Shown: positions 1-10,563 of the stretch, piece by piece
Layout of the letters: each line of letters opens with the position of its first letter
Numbering within the stretch: the stretch's first letter is position 1
Source: Adiantum capillus-veneris
Lineage: Eukaryota > Streptophyta > Polypodiopsida > Polypodiales > Pteridaceae
DNA length: 64,000 bases
NCBI GenBank assembly: GCA_014529385.2
Contig: CM043952.1
Span: 71,888,799 to 71,952,798, forward strand
Direction: 5' to 3'
Program-made: the position numbers and the translations under genes
The notes under the pieces: model-generated
The model's database searches: none
Told to the model about the DNA's origin: nothing
What the model saw: the letters and a program-made list of their open reading frames with translations, nothing else

Positions 1-168
1 GACTAAGTGGTTGCTGTATATACTTGAAAGATTTTTTGGTAATTCAGGGAAAACACTTGTGAACAGACTAACCATCCTTGTGTAGATCCCAGAAGGAGGT
101 CGTCACATAGCTATACAGGAAGAAGGAGTCCAGGTAAGCTTTAAGTTTGCAACAAAACTTTCATTCTT
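1..168 (+). other. Leader of Ty3/gypsy element 1 (5' LTR lies outside window)
   Basis: Non-coding stretch directly before the first gag ATG. The 5' LTR and primer-binding site are not visible, so the element starts upstream of the window. The word GACTAAGT at the very start also occurs in the leader just before gag of the related minus-strand element 3, so this is probably the last part of the untranslated leader. Confidence 0.4.
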
Positions 169-1698
169 ATGTATTTGAGGTCAGGAGCCTTTGTTAAGTC
201 GGGAACTAAAAGTGTCAAAAGTCAAGTTAGCACCACGTCCACAGAAGAGAGTGTAACTCAGACGAGACCAGACCCAGTGGCACCAATCATTGAAGAGGGA
301 AGTGATACTGACACTTCGTCAGAAAAGTCCTTCTTCATGATGGGGAGTCAACAGCCAGTAGGTTTCAACGGTGAAGGACCAATGCCAGGGGGGAGCACCT
401 CCCTACATCCTTTAAATGAAACCAAGTTCACTATAATCTTCTTGGAAGGAACTAACTTGAGGGGAGCCCTAGTCTATTCTGACTATCGGGGACGCAAGTG
501 TATCTGTATTGAAGAAAGAACGGCTCAGAGACTAGAGATAATTCGAGTCTATGATGATGGAGACAGATTCAGAGACGAAAAGGGAAACCACTATCTGATA
601 GTAAGTAACCCTAAGGATTACAACAGATATGGGGATAACGTGGCCAAAGGGAAAATGGTTTCAGAAACCCAAGAACTCTCTCCTAACATTGATCGACCTG
701 GAGCGCTTTTTATGTATGATAAGAAAACAACCAGAGTCCCAACCTATAATGAGAATGTAGGGATTTACAAGCATGAAAGCGAAGGAATAGTCTCTTACTT
801 TCAATGCAAGGAACCCTACCCGAATGAATTAAGCAAAGACAAGGTTCTTTACTTATTTTCTTATGAAACTGCTATGGGGAAGGATATTGTTTTTGTTGAC
901 AGATACGGGCGAGAATACAAACGTATTCTCCCAGAAGAGGTTGAAAAGGCAACAGTTCCGGGAGCATCGACCTATGGCCCCGACGAGGTACCAAGAGCCA
1001 CCTACTCCCCAAGCAAGTCGACTAATCCCTTTTCAGAAGAGTATGATGCTACCTCACATTCTACCCGACCACCGACGACCAACTACCAGGACCAACAAGC
1101 TACTCAGCCATCACTGCAGGCATGGCTTCGACAGAGTGCTACATTAGAACAAGACCGAACCCGAGAGGGTTATCAAACCGCACGAGGGTTAAGGGATTTA
1201 CAAGAACCACCACTCTATGCACAGTATCAAGGAGAGAGTAAGCCCAAGACTCAGGGGTCAACTGAGCTTAGAAGAACACCCCGAGAACGAGTTCGGAGAG
1301 ATAAACCATCTCTCCAGAGAGCTATTAGAAATTATGGATTAGGAGCACCATTGGGAGAAGAACCTGGCCACTACAGAAGACCAGAGGAGGTATATCGACA
1401 AGGACGGGGAGATCCCATGATGAGATTTGGAGACCATCGTAGAATTAGACCTTCTCAAGTGCAAAAATGGGTAAACAAGAAATATACGGGAAGCAAGGAT
1501 CCAAGAGATCATGTAGCAGCCTTTGTGCGTGTAACTAGAGCTGGAGAGGTGCTAGACTTTCCTACCCAATTTGCAGGATTCGGTTTAACCTTAGAGGATG
1601 ATGCGGCTACATGGTTTGACTCGGTGGAGCGAAGAGACTTTGAGTCTATGGAGGAAGTGTTTGACGAGTTTATCGAGGAATTCTCACAAGGGGGATAG
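169..1698 (+). pseudogene. gag: Ty3/gypsy element 1 gag, N-terminal part
   Basis: 509 codons. Residues about 195-300 (HESEG ... PY ... YGREY) match the N-terminal region of element 3 gag, so this is a conserved but unnamed Gag domain. A proline/arginine/glutamine-rich middle follows. The last 85 residues (SQVQKWVNKK, DPRDHVAAF, DDAATWFDSVE) are the first half of a Retrotrans_gag core. The frame ends at TAG 1696-1698 inside the core. Comparison with element 3 shows one base missing at about 1687-1693, after which the core continues in another frame. Gag would form the particle shell. The N-terminal extension before HESEG is about 150 residues longer than in element 3. The ATG at 169 is simply the first in frame. 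Confidence 0.85.
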
Positions 1699-1712
1699 CT
1701 CATAATACCATC

Positions 1713-2531
1713 TTGCAAATCCATAAATTCAAACAGAAAGATGCAGAGTCCGTACGAAAGGCCGCCCTCCGATTAAAAAGATATTTTAAGTTCTGTCCTG
1801 TGGAAGAATTGCCAACTCAGTCCAGACTTATGCTTATATTTATACAAGGACTAAGGAATGCAGATCTTCAAAAGGACTTACATATGAAAAGGAGCACTAC
1901 TTTGAATGATTTGACCAAGGAATCGCTATACCTTGTGGACAATTGTGCGGTCTACAAAGAGGGTGAGTTCAAGGATCTTGACAATGGTTCTTCCTCACAA
2001 CAAAGCGGGAGCAAGTCTGCTAAGACAACACTGAAGGAGGAAGTAGCGGTAAGCCAAGAGCAGCTTGTAGAGGAAGTGCTTAAAAAGATTAACTTGTATT
2101 CCAAACCACAAGCTAAACAACCAAAATGGTGTGCGATTGAACAAAAATGGACAAACCATGGAACAGAGGAGTGTTATTATAACAAGGGATATGTGAGAGA
2201 ACGACCATATGCTCCACAAGCTCAGGCGACATCTCCTCAAGTCCAATCGATGCCTAGATATCAGACTGGAAACCTACTAGGACCTGTAGGTGCAGAAAGA
2301 CCACAACCAGTGTTGGGACAACAACCACCCCTACCAGGATTACGACCAGTCGGCATAAGATACACACCCACAATAACTGAGTCGGACGAGAAGGCTTTGG
2401 TACCTATGCATGCATACTACGACGAGCCCAATGGATATGTGGCAAACTCTGTCTATTATCCACAGGACGAACCCTCTACACCAAAACCATGGAGCATGAT
2501 AGGAAATACAGGACCACCAACTGGTGCATAG
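1713..2531 (+). pseudogene. gag: Element 1 gag, C-terminal part (frameshifted)
   Basis: This frame is open from 1683 and reads G-I-A-H-N-T just after the shift, as element 3 does, so it is the continuation of the gag core rather than a separate gene. Residues of the type ESVRKAALRLKR and SRLMLIFIQGLR are the second half of a Retrotrans_gag core. A hydrophilic linker rich in Q and P follows. It ends at TAG 2529-2531. Coding similarity to element 3 continues past that stop, so the stop is probably a mutation. The 5' end given is the first in-frame ATG and is not a biological start. Confidence 0.8.
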
Positions 2532-2832
2532 GCAGCGGGAGAAGGACAATATAGCCTGGATGAAAGAACACTGTTGTTCATAGCCAACGGAGGCATGAGC
2601 GGGCAAAGAATTCGCACCAACAAAGAGGAGTTCCAGGAGCACCTCAACAACCTAAAGGACCATGCTACAAGTGTGGAGGAGACCATTGGCTAAGGGATTG
2701 CCCTCATGACGAAATCATTAGGGTCAACGCATATTGCACGGAGTGTGGAATTACTCACTTGATCTGATTGCCCTAAAAACCCGAGCAAAGGAGCAAAAAC
2801 TACCTTAAATATGCTGGGAGCGCTACCGTCCA
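2532..2832 (+). pseudogene. Element 1 nucleocapsid region with two short-form zinc knuckles
   Basis: Decayed coding. A knuckle CYKCGGDHWLRDC lies at 2663-2701 and a second begins CTECGITH at 2735. Both have C-X2-C-X3-H-X4-C spacing, one residue shorter between C2 and H than the usual C-X2-C-X4-H-X4-C. The first is in a different frame from the preceding stretch. The second is cut by a loss of about 2 bases (near 2772) compared with the intact copy in element 3. Nucleocapsid knuckles bind the element's RNA. Confidence 0.7.
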
Positions 2833-5016
2833 GTGGAGGGTCAGAAAACGAAACTCCGATTCCTGGTCTTGACGAGAGCTCAAGCAAAGAAAAATGACAA
2901 TCAGCCAAAGAGTAATGATGAAAATCAAGAAGAAATCAAGACTTACAAGTCTAGTGTCAGTCGTGATAATCCTTGGAAAGAACGAAGAGCGAAAATGAAA
3001 GCTAGACGTGAGCGAAAACAAAAAGATGTAGAAGCTGAGCTAACGATAGCTCGAGAACAACTTAAACAGCAAAGAGAGTCTGACTCTCTAAAATCAACAG
3101 AAGGACCAAAGAGTGCAAGCTCAGGAGGGTCGGTATTGGTAGATAAGATCAATGAACCCTTAGATGCAATCTTGCAAGCATATGAAGCAAGATTGAAGAA
3201 CAGACAGACCCTAGAGCAAAGGTGGATGACATATCCATATCTAGAGATAGAAAAACAGAGACTAGATATGTGCGAACAGCTGATTGAAACTGCACAAGCT
3301 TTACTGGAGCCTCCACCTATGGAAGTGGGAGATAGAGTAATCAAACCACCAAACCATGAAACACCTCACAAAACCAAACAAAGGATACCCGACAAGATAG
3401 AAAACATTAAATCCTTGCCAGATGTAGAGGATGCAAAAGACGTACCTAATAGCACTGATGAATCACTGAAAGATTTTCCACCATATTCGCCTATTGTGAA
3501 AGAAAATTGGCCTGAAGAGCTATGGGAAACGGTGCGAAAAGCTCAAGAAAAATATGAGACAAAAACAGTCGAGTCAGCGCCTTTCTCGGAGCTGAACTTC
3601 AATAAGACTCCATGGGATTTGGACGTTAAATCATTTCAAAAGGATAATGGTTCAATTGCATCTGAAGATAGCAGACCACAATCTCTCAGAACTTTGCCAT
3701 CATATATGGGGGACTATGAGGCAAGATCAGAAATTCGAAGAGTACCTTCTCAGAGAATAGGCGGTTCAAATCAATTGGACACTAAAATCCTGACAGACTT
3801 GTTGACCACTCCGGTCAAGTGTACAATCACATTGGCAGAATTGTTAAAAATTAGGCCAAGCATGTGGATGGAAGTGCGCAAATGTCTTGAAAAATTTGGC
3901 ATAAGGACGCCTCTTAAGTTCTTCGAAACCGAGCTTAATGACACAGAACCGAAGAAAGTCAACACTAGACCAGTGCCACTCAACAAGGCAGGAGAGTATT
4001 GTGAGGGTGAAGACGGCAACACGACCCTACCAGTTAAGTATAATGGCATAGAAACTAAGGCAATACTTGATAGTGGAGCTGACATTGCCATTGCGACCAA
4101 ATTGCTATGGGAAAAATGGGGAAAACTAGCAATACGAACAACTAGAATGAAATTGCAACTGGCGGATGGGCACATAGAAAGGCCTATAGGATTGCTTGAG
4201 GCAATCGTGGTATCTTCCTGTGGCATAGAGTACGAACATACCTTTGCCATAGTAGATTTCGGCAAGAAGAACAACTATGAAATTATCCTTGGTAGGTTGT
4301 TCATGAGGCAACTCAAAATGGTGCAGGACTGGGGGTATGATTATTTGTATCTAAGACATGTTGAAACTACTACATGCGTAAACATGAAAAATCATAGCTA
4401 CCATGATGTCACGAGAACCCCTGTGGAAGAATTTGACTCAACCACCATTAGTGGATCAGAAGTCCCAGCGTGGCTTTGTAAGAAAAAAGAGATATGGATG
4501 TGTGGGGCATCTCAATGTAGTGAATTTGACCACGATGAAAGGACACTAGAGAGGGTCTTGGAAGACGATGCCTATATACGAGAACCTTTTCCTGAAGATA
4601 AGCTCGAACCCCTAGAATGGTCTCAAATTTTAGCTACATTGGATGTATGCATCAATGAAGTCACTTCCACCAAATTTTGTGATGAGAATGGCTACGATAT
4701 CATACCATACTACATGTTGAGAAAAATTGTGGAGGAGGACAAGGACGAGGTAGATACTGAGAATACGAGGATCCATAAAACAGAAACGAAACTTGAGATT
4801 AAGATAGTGGGCTATGTAGATATCCCCACTAAAGAAATCAAGCAAGAAGGAGAAGAATTTTATGATTCTTCTGATCAAAGTCAAAACAAGGATAACGCTG
4901 ATGATGAGAAGTCTAAAAATACAGAGGGAGACGACAATCAAGATCAAGACAATGACGTCTTCTACAATTTCCCAAACCAAAATGAGAGACGTCAAAAAAG
5001 ATACAAGAGTAAATGA
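2833..5016 (+). CDS. Element 1 protease plus conserved unnamed domain (pol N-terminus)
   Basis: 727 codons. The first 100 residues are lysine- and glutamate-rich with KARRERKQK, probably coiled coil. The retropepsin is centred on ILDSGADIAIATK, with catalytic D413 of DSGA at 4069-4080 and the flap/C-terminal signature IILGRLFMRQL at about 483-493. It would cut Gag-Pol. Residues about 520-640 (DVTRTPVEEF, WMCGASQC at 555-562, ILATLDVC, FCDENGYD) are strongly conserved in element 3 but match no domain I can name. The tail is very acidic. Nucleocapsid lies upstream and RT downstream, the standard Ty3 order. The frame is open throughout, but neighbouring segments are broken, so the whole polyprotein is not functional. 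The first residues overlap frameshifted nucleocapsid, so the ATG may not be the real start. Confidence 0.85.
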   Translation: MEGQKTKLRFLVLTRAQAKKNDNQPKSNDENQEEIKTYKSSVSRDNPWKERRAKMKARRERKQKDVEAELTIAREQLKQQRESDSLKSTEGPKSASSGGSVLVDKINEPLDAILQAYEARLKNRQTLEQRWMTYPYLEIEKQRLDMCEQLIETAQALLEPPPMEVGDRVIKPPNHETPHKTKQRIPDKIENIKSLPDVEDAKDVPNSTDESLKDFPPYSPIVKENWPEELWETVRKAQEKYETKTVESAPFSELNFNKTPWDLDVKSFQKDNGSIASEDSRPQSLRTLPSYMGDYEARSEIRRVPSQRIGGSNQLDTKILTDLLTTPVKCTITLAELLKIRPSMWMEVRKCLEKFGIRTPLKFFETELNDTEPKKVNTRPVPLNKAGEYCEGEDGNTTLPVKYNGIETKAILDSGADIAIATKLLWEKWGKLAIRTTRMKLQLADGHIERPIGLLEAIVVSSCGIEYEHTFAIVDFGKKNNYEIILGRLFMRQLKMVQDWGYDYLYLRHVETTTCVNMKNHSYHDVTRTPVEEFDSTTISGSEVPAWLCKKKEIWMCGASQCSEFDHDERTLERVLEDDAYIREPFPEDKLEPLEWSQILATLDVCINEVTSTKFCDENGYDIIPYYMLRKIVEEDKDEVDTENTRIHKTETKLEIKIVGYVDIPTKEIKQEGEEFYDSSDQSQNKDNADDEKSKNTEGDDNQDQDNDVFYNFPNQNERRQKRYKSK

Positions 5017-5040
5017 CACCACATCAGTACACCAACCAGG

Positions 5041-5364
5041 TTGAGACCCATGCCGGAGTTTGAGGGTAAGACACATTTCCTTATGAACACTCATGCTATT
5101 GATTGTGCTAAGGATAAAGTGTCAGGAAGATCTCTTAAGGTTTCTAAAGACTCGGGATTTAAGTCCAGACTGTTGAAACCTAAGAAAACCAGCAAACCAA
5201 AAAAAAGAGTTCCAACAGAAAAAATGAATGTCTATGGTAGTCCAATTATGACAAAAATTGAACGGAAAACGAGATACAATGAGTGGAAACAAAAAATTAA
5301 AAATGTATGGACAACTGAAATGGAAAGTAGCGATGGAATGAACGCTAGTGATGGGAGTAAATAG
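5041..5364 (+). pseudogene. Element 1 protease-RT linker
   Basis: A 107-codon lysine-rich stretch (KPKKTSKPKKRVPTEK) between the protease segment and RT. It lies in the same pol transcript and is separated by stops from both neighbours. It is most likely the linker of the original polyprotein. No domain is recognisable, and expression as a separate protein is unlikely. Confidence 0.5.
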
Positions 5365-5430
5365 ATAGATGTACCTCCTCACTATTGCAAGTACACCATT
5401 CAGGAAAGAAGATCAGTAGTTCAGCAACCA

Positions 5431-6699
5431 ATGAGGGAGCCTAAATCAAACGAGTCCTACGACGGGCCAGAGAACGCCAAGAAAATAGACTTAGCAGAGC
5501 CAGGAGAAAATCCTCAACCTGCTTACATTGCCACAGATCTAGGTCGAGAAGAGGAGGACTTACTGATCAAAACACTTAAGGAATTTCGAGATGTATTTGC
5601 CTGGTCGTACAGAGATTTGAAGGGAGTGGATCCTAACATTTGTGAACATTCAATCCCTCTGAAGTCTGATGCAAAGCCAAGCAAACAACATCCATACACG
5701 TACAATGAGACATTCGCCAAAAGGATAAAAGAGGAGATAGACAAACTTATGGAGGCTGAATTTATTTATGAGATAGAACACATGGACTGGGTGTCCCCGA
5801 TAGTGGTGGTACCTAAGAAAAACGGAAAATTACGAGTGTGTGTAAATCTCAAGAAGGTAAACGCAGCAACTATAAGAGACAACTACCCTCTACCTATCAT
5901 TGAACACGTCCTGGAACGAGTGGCTGGCAAGCAAGCCTATAGCTTTATGGACGGATTCTCTGGTTATAACCAATTGGGGGTCAAACTAGAAGATCAATAC
6001 AAAACAGCATTTGCAACAGAATGGGGCATATATGCGTTTAGGGTAATGCCATTTGGCTTGACCAATGCTCCAGCCACATTTCAAAGATTAATGACACACG
6101 CTTTTAAAGAATACTTGCAAAAATTCTTGGATATTTACATGGACGACTTGTGTGTCTATTCTCTATTGAGAGAAGACCATATAGATCATCTGAGAAAGGT
6201 ATTCGAAAAATGCAGAACGTATAGGATTTTCCTCAACCCAGAAAAATGCGTATTCATGGTACGACAAGGTAAAATCTTAGGCCACATAGTGTCGGCTAAT
6301 GGAATTACCACTGATGAAGACAAGGTGAAGGTGATCATAGAATTGCCAATACCAAACACTGTACGAGAGGTACAATCATTTATAGGACATTGTGGATACT
6401 ATCGACGTTTTATCTACATGTACGCTGTAATAGCAAAACCCTTCTATAGTCTAATCACGCTCTTCATTTGGACAAATGAATGTGAGGAGTCATTCCAGAA
6501 ATTAAAAGATGCATTGGTATCTACACCAATTCTAAAAGCACCACATTGGTCAAAGATCTTCCATGTACATGTAGATGCTTCAGCATTTGCAATAGGCTGT
6601 ATACTAGCACAACCAGATGAGGGAAAGACGGATTTTCCAATCAGTTATGCTAGTAGACATGCAACTCAACAGTGTAGAAAAGAATTATACTACCACTAA
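5431..6699 (+). pseudogene. pol: Element 1 reverse transcriptase and start of RNase H
   Basis: 422 codons. After an N-terminal linker with FAWSYRDLKGVDP (typical before gypsy RT), the RT domain runs from about residue 85 to 300: IVVVPKKNGKLRVCVNLKKVN, SFMDGFSGYNQL, the [16 protein letters not shown] block and the catalytic YMDD at 236-239. The connection domain has LGHIVSANGI and FIGHCGYYRRFI. RNase H starts at FHVHVDASAFAIG with D382 as first catalytic acid. RT would copy the element RNA to DNA. The frame is lost at about 6656-6664: the RNase H continues in another frame. Motifs are otherwise canonical for plant Ty3/gypsy. Confidence 0.93.
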
Positions 6700-7018
6700 A
6701 AGAGAAGGATTGGGTATGATATATGCCGTAAAGAAACTTCGGCATTACTTACTCACGAACAAATTCACATTCTTTGTGGATCATCAGGCACTCTTATACT
6801 TAGTAAACAAACCTTGCAACACGGGATGAATTGTAAGATGGTTCATTGTGTTGCTGGAGTTTGATTTTACGGTAGTGGTTAAGAAAGGAAAAACTCATCA
6901 AAGAGCAGACCACCTTTCTCGATTACTACATGGCGAAAAAGCTACCGGAGTAGATGATGATCTCCCAGACGCATACCTGTTTAATATAGAGATGGTACCG
7001 AAATGATCAGAGCAAATT
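6665..7018 (+). pseudogene. pol: Element 1 RNase H, second half, and tether
   Basis: The frame carrying LNSVEKNYTTTKREGLGMIYAVKKLRHYLL continues the RNase H after the frameshift; the E of TKREGL is the second catalytic acid. It meets TGA at 6827-6829, in the context NTG-stop-IVRW. In this block the family normally has arginine there, so a CGA to TGA change is likely. The frame then continues with LEFDFTVVVKKGKTHQRADHLSRL, the usual RNase H end, before integrase. Confidence 0.8.
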
Positions 7019-7024
7019 ATTCCG

Positions 7025-8389
7025 TTGCTGACATATGGAATGAATATTGACGACAACCACACGGTGGAAGACATTAGACAAGCACGAAATTACACAATGC
7101 TTGTGGGAAGAATGTACCATCATGGAAACGATGGGATTCTAAGATTGTGTATAGGCCCAGAGGAGTACGAAGCGTATCTAGAGGAGGCCCACACACAAAC
7201 AGGGGGATTCCATAGAGGAAATCAAATGATGTATGCACAATTAAGAAGACTTGGAGTGTATTGGCCAGGAATGGCAGGCGATGTAGCCAATTACATCAAG
7301 AAATGTGACTTTTGCACATCCAATACCACTGTGGATTATGCCACATTATACCAAGTGACAGTCGCACCCTCATGGAGTCATGGTATTGTGGATTATTTGA
7401 CTAATAAGGAGCTACCAAGGGATTGGTCTAAAGCCAGACAAAAGGCTTTACAAATCGAAGCGAATAGGTATACCATCATTAGTGACCAATTGTATAAAAG
7501 AGGAACTGATGACCAGCTGAGGTTAGTTCCTCATGAAAATGACTACTTTCCATTATTGGAACAGGCTCATGCAGGCATAGCAGGTGGTCATTTTTCAGCA
7601 GAGAGAACCTTAAAAATCATTATGGTTGCAGGGATTTGGTGGCCGACCATGATTCAAGACGCAGCAGAATTCGTGACAAGGTGTGATGAATGTCAACGCA
7701 CTAAGGTACCAGTTAAAAGAGACAAAATGCCTTTAAGACCAATGATGAGTGCTCGAGCATTTGCTAAATGGGGATTGGACTTTGTTGGTCCTATCACTCC
7801 ACCAACGTATCGTTCACAAGCACAATATATCATAGTGGGCATGGACTACATGACCAAATGGGTGGAAGCAAAAGCCACAACGAAAGCAGACGCTAGAACA
7901 ATGGCAAAATTCTTATATGAATATGTGTTTACACGTTGTGGCCTTCCAATCGAGCTGGTAAGTGATAGAGGGACACACTTTGTAAATGAAGTTATCCAAC
8001 ATCTCTTAAATGAGTTTATGGTAATTCATCGCAAATCTGCACCCTATCATCCACAAGCCAATGGCCAAGCGGAAGCGACCAACAAAGTATTGTGCACGGT
8101 TCTCACGAAACTCGTTAGTGAAACAAGAACAGATTGGGATCAGATGCTCTATTCGGCATTGTGGGCTTATCGAGTTGTATATAAAACAACACTCAATGCT
8201 ACACCATTTGATATGGTATATGGGTTAAATGCAATATTGCCTATTGACTTTTTGATCCCCACACTAAGGGTAGCAAAACAGTTGGACTGGACGGGGCATG
8301 AACTTTCAGAGCGGTTAGAGGACCTTGAAAAATTAGATGAGTTACGACTCAACGCTGTAGCGGCCATCTATGCAAAAAAAAGACAATAG
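7025..8389 (+). pseudogene. int: Element 1 integrase with two tandem H2C2 zinc modules
   Basis: 454 codons. Residues 56-97 form one H2C2 zinc module (H56, H63, C94, C97) and residues 182-223 a second (H182, H189, C220, C223). Both have H-X6-H-X30-C-X2-C spacing. The linker between them (RDWSKARQKALQIEANRY, DQLYKRG) is the segment that usually precedes a single module. The catalytic core follows with D252 (WGLDFVGP), D314 (SDRGTHF) and E350 (NGQAEATNK), all present. Integrase joins element DNA to the genome. TAG at 8387-8389 interrupts the C-terminal domain, which continues in the same frame (KEFFDKHVKNKDFKTGDYVL). Confidence 0.9.
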
Positions 8390-9451
8390 AAAGAGTTTTT
8401 TGACAAACATGTCAAGAACAAGGACTTTAAAACGGGCGACTATGTCTTAATATACAACCTGAAACAGCATGCCAAAAAGATAAAGAAAAGGGGCATGGGA
8501 CCTTATTTGATCTAAGAAATATCGTCCTGCGTAGCAGTAAAACTGTCGACACTAGATGGAAAAGAAATGCCGAACTGGATTAGTGGGTGTCGTTTTAAAA
8601 AATATCATCTCCCTTTAACACCGGAAATGTTGTTTCAACTGCATTATGGAAAAACATATAGACAGGAACAACAACGAATTCAAGACCAGGCACAACAAGA
8701 AGCAAAGGAACGGATTGCTAAACGAAAGCAGTTTCTCAGGACAATAAACATAGTCACCCCAATGATGACTGACGAATATCCTCTTTCAACATCCCAAACA
8801 ATCGAAGCGGATATACAAAGCGACGAATTAGAAAAGACCATGACAGACCTTAGGGCTCAGGACGATAGCATCATCAACGACTTGGAAGATACATGGTGTA
8901 GTCCTTACATAAAAGCTTATGCAAGCAAAAAACAAGTTGAAATCTATGCATTGCTTGACACTGGAGCAAAAATGAATGTCATTAGCTTTGCGCTCTTTCA
9001 AAAACTTGGACCAATGAAGACGATTCCAGAGACACACAGGTTGAAAGTAGCATCGGGTGATGAGGTGACCACGATGTGGTCTATTGTAATACCAATCACA
9101 GTGCACGCACACCTGTACACTACAAAATTCCATGTACTGCCACCAAGTAGGTCAGCAACTCTGTGTATCTTAGTAGTGTCATGGATGAAATCTAACAGGG
9201 TATTCATTGATTTGGATACGAATGAGGCACTGTTCAAAAAGGAAAACTTTTCAGAACCCTTCTTATCATATAACCAATTCATATCAAGGAGGAAACAAAA
9301 GTCAATACAACCGCAAAAAACTATCCAACAACAAACAAAGTTTACAAGTCCAGCAACGTCTTATCAAAAAACAGCAACCATGCAGGGAACCAGGCAAGTT
9401 TGGGTACGGCGTACAGAGCTGACCGAGGCACAATTACATCAAAAGCGGTAG
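8390..9451 (+). pseudogene. Element 1 integrase C-terminus fused to a second retropepsin-like domain
   Basis: Same frame as integrase, with stops at 8387-8389, about 8513 and 9449-9451. The first part (FKTGDYVLIYNLK, KRGMGPYLI) is the usual integrase C-terminal region. Counting from the ATG at 8567, residues 125-220 look like another aspartic protease: YALLDTGAKMNVIS with D131-T-G, then LKVASGDEVTTM as a flap-like segment and CILVVSWMKSNRVFIDLD as the C-terminal signature (a G-x-x-W/F-L block with V in place of G). A basic glutamine-rich stretch follows. The element already has a DSGA protease before RT, so this is an extra domain. Whether it was ever active cannot be told. Alternatives are a captured cellular retropepsin-like domain or a duplicated, diverged element protease. 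Confidence 0.7.
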
Positions 9452-9946
9452 TACAAAGTGTGGATAAGGCACGACAGCCTAATTCCTATAAAAGAGGAGT
9501 TTGAAGAACAGACAAAACACCGAAAGCCAGCAAATCTTCAAAGAAATATAGTCGATCTGTTAAATACGCAACGGACTATATTGGTATGGAGGCCAAAAGG
9601 GCCAATTCAAAACGAGCCAACAACAAAAGAAGGGCGGACAAAGATGACAATCTTGCAGCTATCTACAACCGTCAAGGTCAAGCAACATCATACAAACAGC
9701 ACGAGGAAACAAACAGAATCAACAACGAAAACTACAAGGATGTATCAGACACAAATCATCAAGGCAGCAAGAGAGAATGTTCCACCAGATACGATAATAG
9801 CGATTTCAAAGGAACCACATACGCCAATTCAAAACCAGTGTAAAACAATCAAACAATGGGCGGCGAAGATACAACTACTAGTTGCAAAGAAAATCTGCCA
9901 GCCAATTCAAGATACCACAAGAAACCTCGACAACAAATGCCAATAA
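9452..9946 (+). pseudogene. Element 1 pol tail with repeated W motif
   Basis: Same reading frame as integrase and the second protease-like domain. It contains short repeats built on tryptophan plus basic residues (VWVRRTEL just before, VWIRH, LVWRPKG), matching the WIPK/WVPK repeats in the corresponding tail of element 3. It is rich in T, Q, N and K and probably disordered. The frame ends exactly at the CACTA insertion, where the TAA at 9944-9946 is also the target duplication. Confidence 0.5.
9944..9946. repeat. Target site duplication TAA, left of CACTA
   Basis: TAA directly before CACTACAAGAGG, matching TAA at 17671-17673 directly after the right end. Confidence 0.85.
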
Positions 9947-9974
9947 CACTACAAGAGGTTGTGTGCTCTTGTGA

Positions 9975-10195
9975 CGCTGTTAGCGACGGAAATACACTGG
10001 GTTTTTATAACCCCCAGCGTTGCTAAAACCATCGCTAATAGCGTCGCTATATGCGTCGCTATAGGCGTCCCTATATGCGTCGCTATATAGAGACGCTCAT
10101 AGCGACGGTTATAGCGACGTTTACACAGAAGTCTATAGCGACGCTTATAGCGATGCTCCAGAGCTATAAATAGCGACGGTTATAGCGACGCCCGA
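9975..10195. repeat. CACTA left subterminal repeats
   Basis: More than ten copies, in both orientations, of an 8-9 bp unit of the type TAGCGACG or CGTCGCTAT in about 220 bp. In CACTA elements such arrays are binding sites for the element's TNPA-type protein. The same unit recurs near the right end. Confidence 0.85.
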
Positions 10196-10199
10196 GAGA

Positions 10200-10563
10200 A
10201 ATTTTTTTTGGTGACAGGGCATTGAATGCCCTGCCACCCATCAACCATATTGTACTTGATTCACTTTTTAAAAAAAGTGCAAGGGTAGATAATAGACCCA
10301 AAATAGTCACCCACAAGACGCATTGTTTGCAAAATTGACAAGCGTAAAATTGACAATTGTACACATCATAGGCAAAATGAATTGATTGGCAAATGTAATA
10401 ATGACAATTGTACAACATCATAGGCATAAAGAATTGATTGGCAAAATGAACTGCGGTGACAAATGTAATAATATACATGGTTCAAAAAGACGTATAAAAT
10501 CCGTCTCATGATACATAAGCTATGAGAAACCCTAAACTAATGCTACGGCTAAACTGACGTCGT
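10200..10563. other. CACTA 3' flank of the Transposase_24 gene
   Basis: AT-rich non-coding DNA between the subterminal repeats and the stop codon of the minus-strand gene. It contains an approximate duplication of a GACAATTGTAcA-x-ATCATAGGC phrase near 10354-10430. It should hold the transcript's 3' untranslated region. No gene is seen. Confidence 0.4.
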
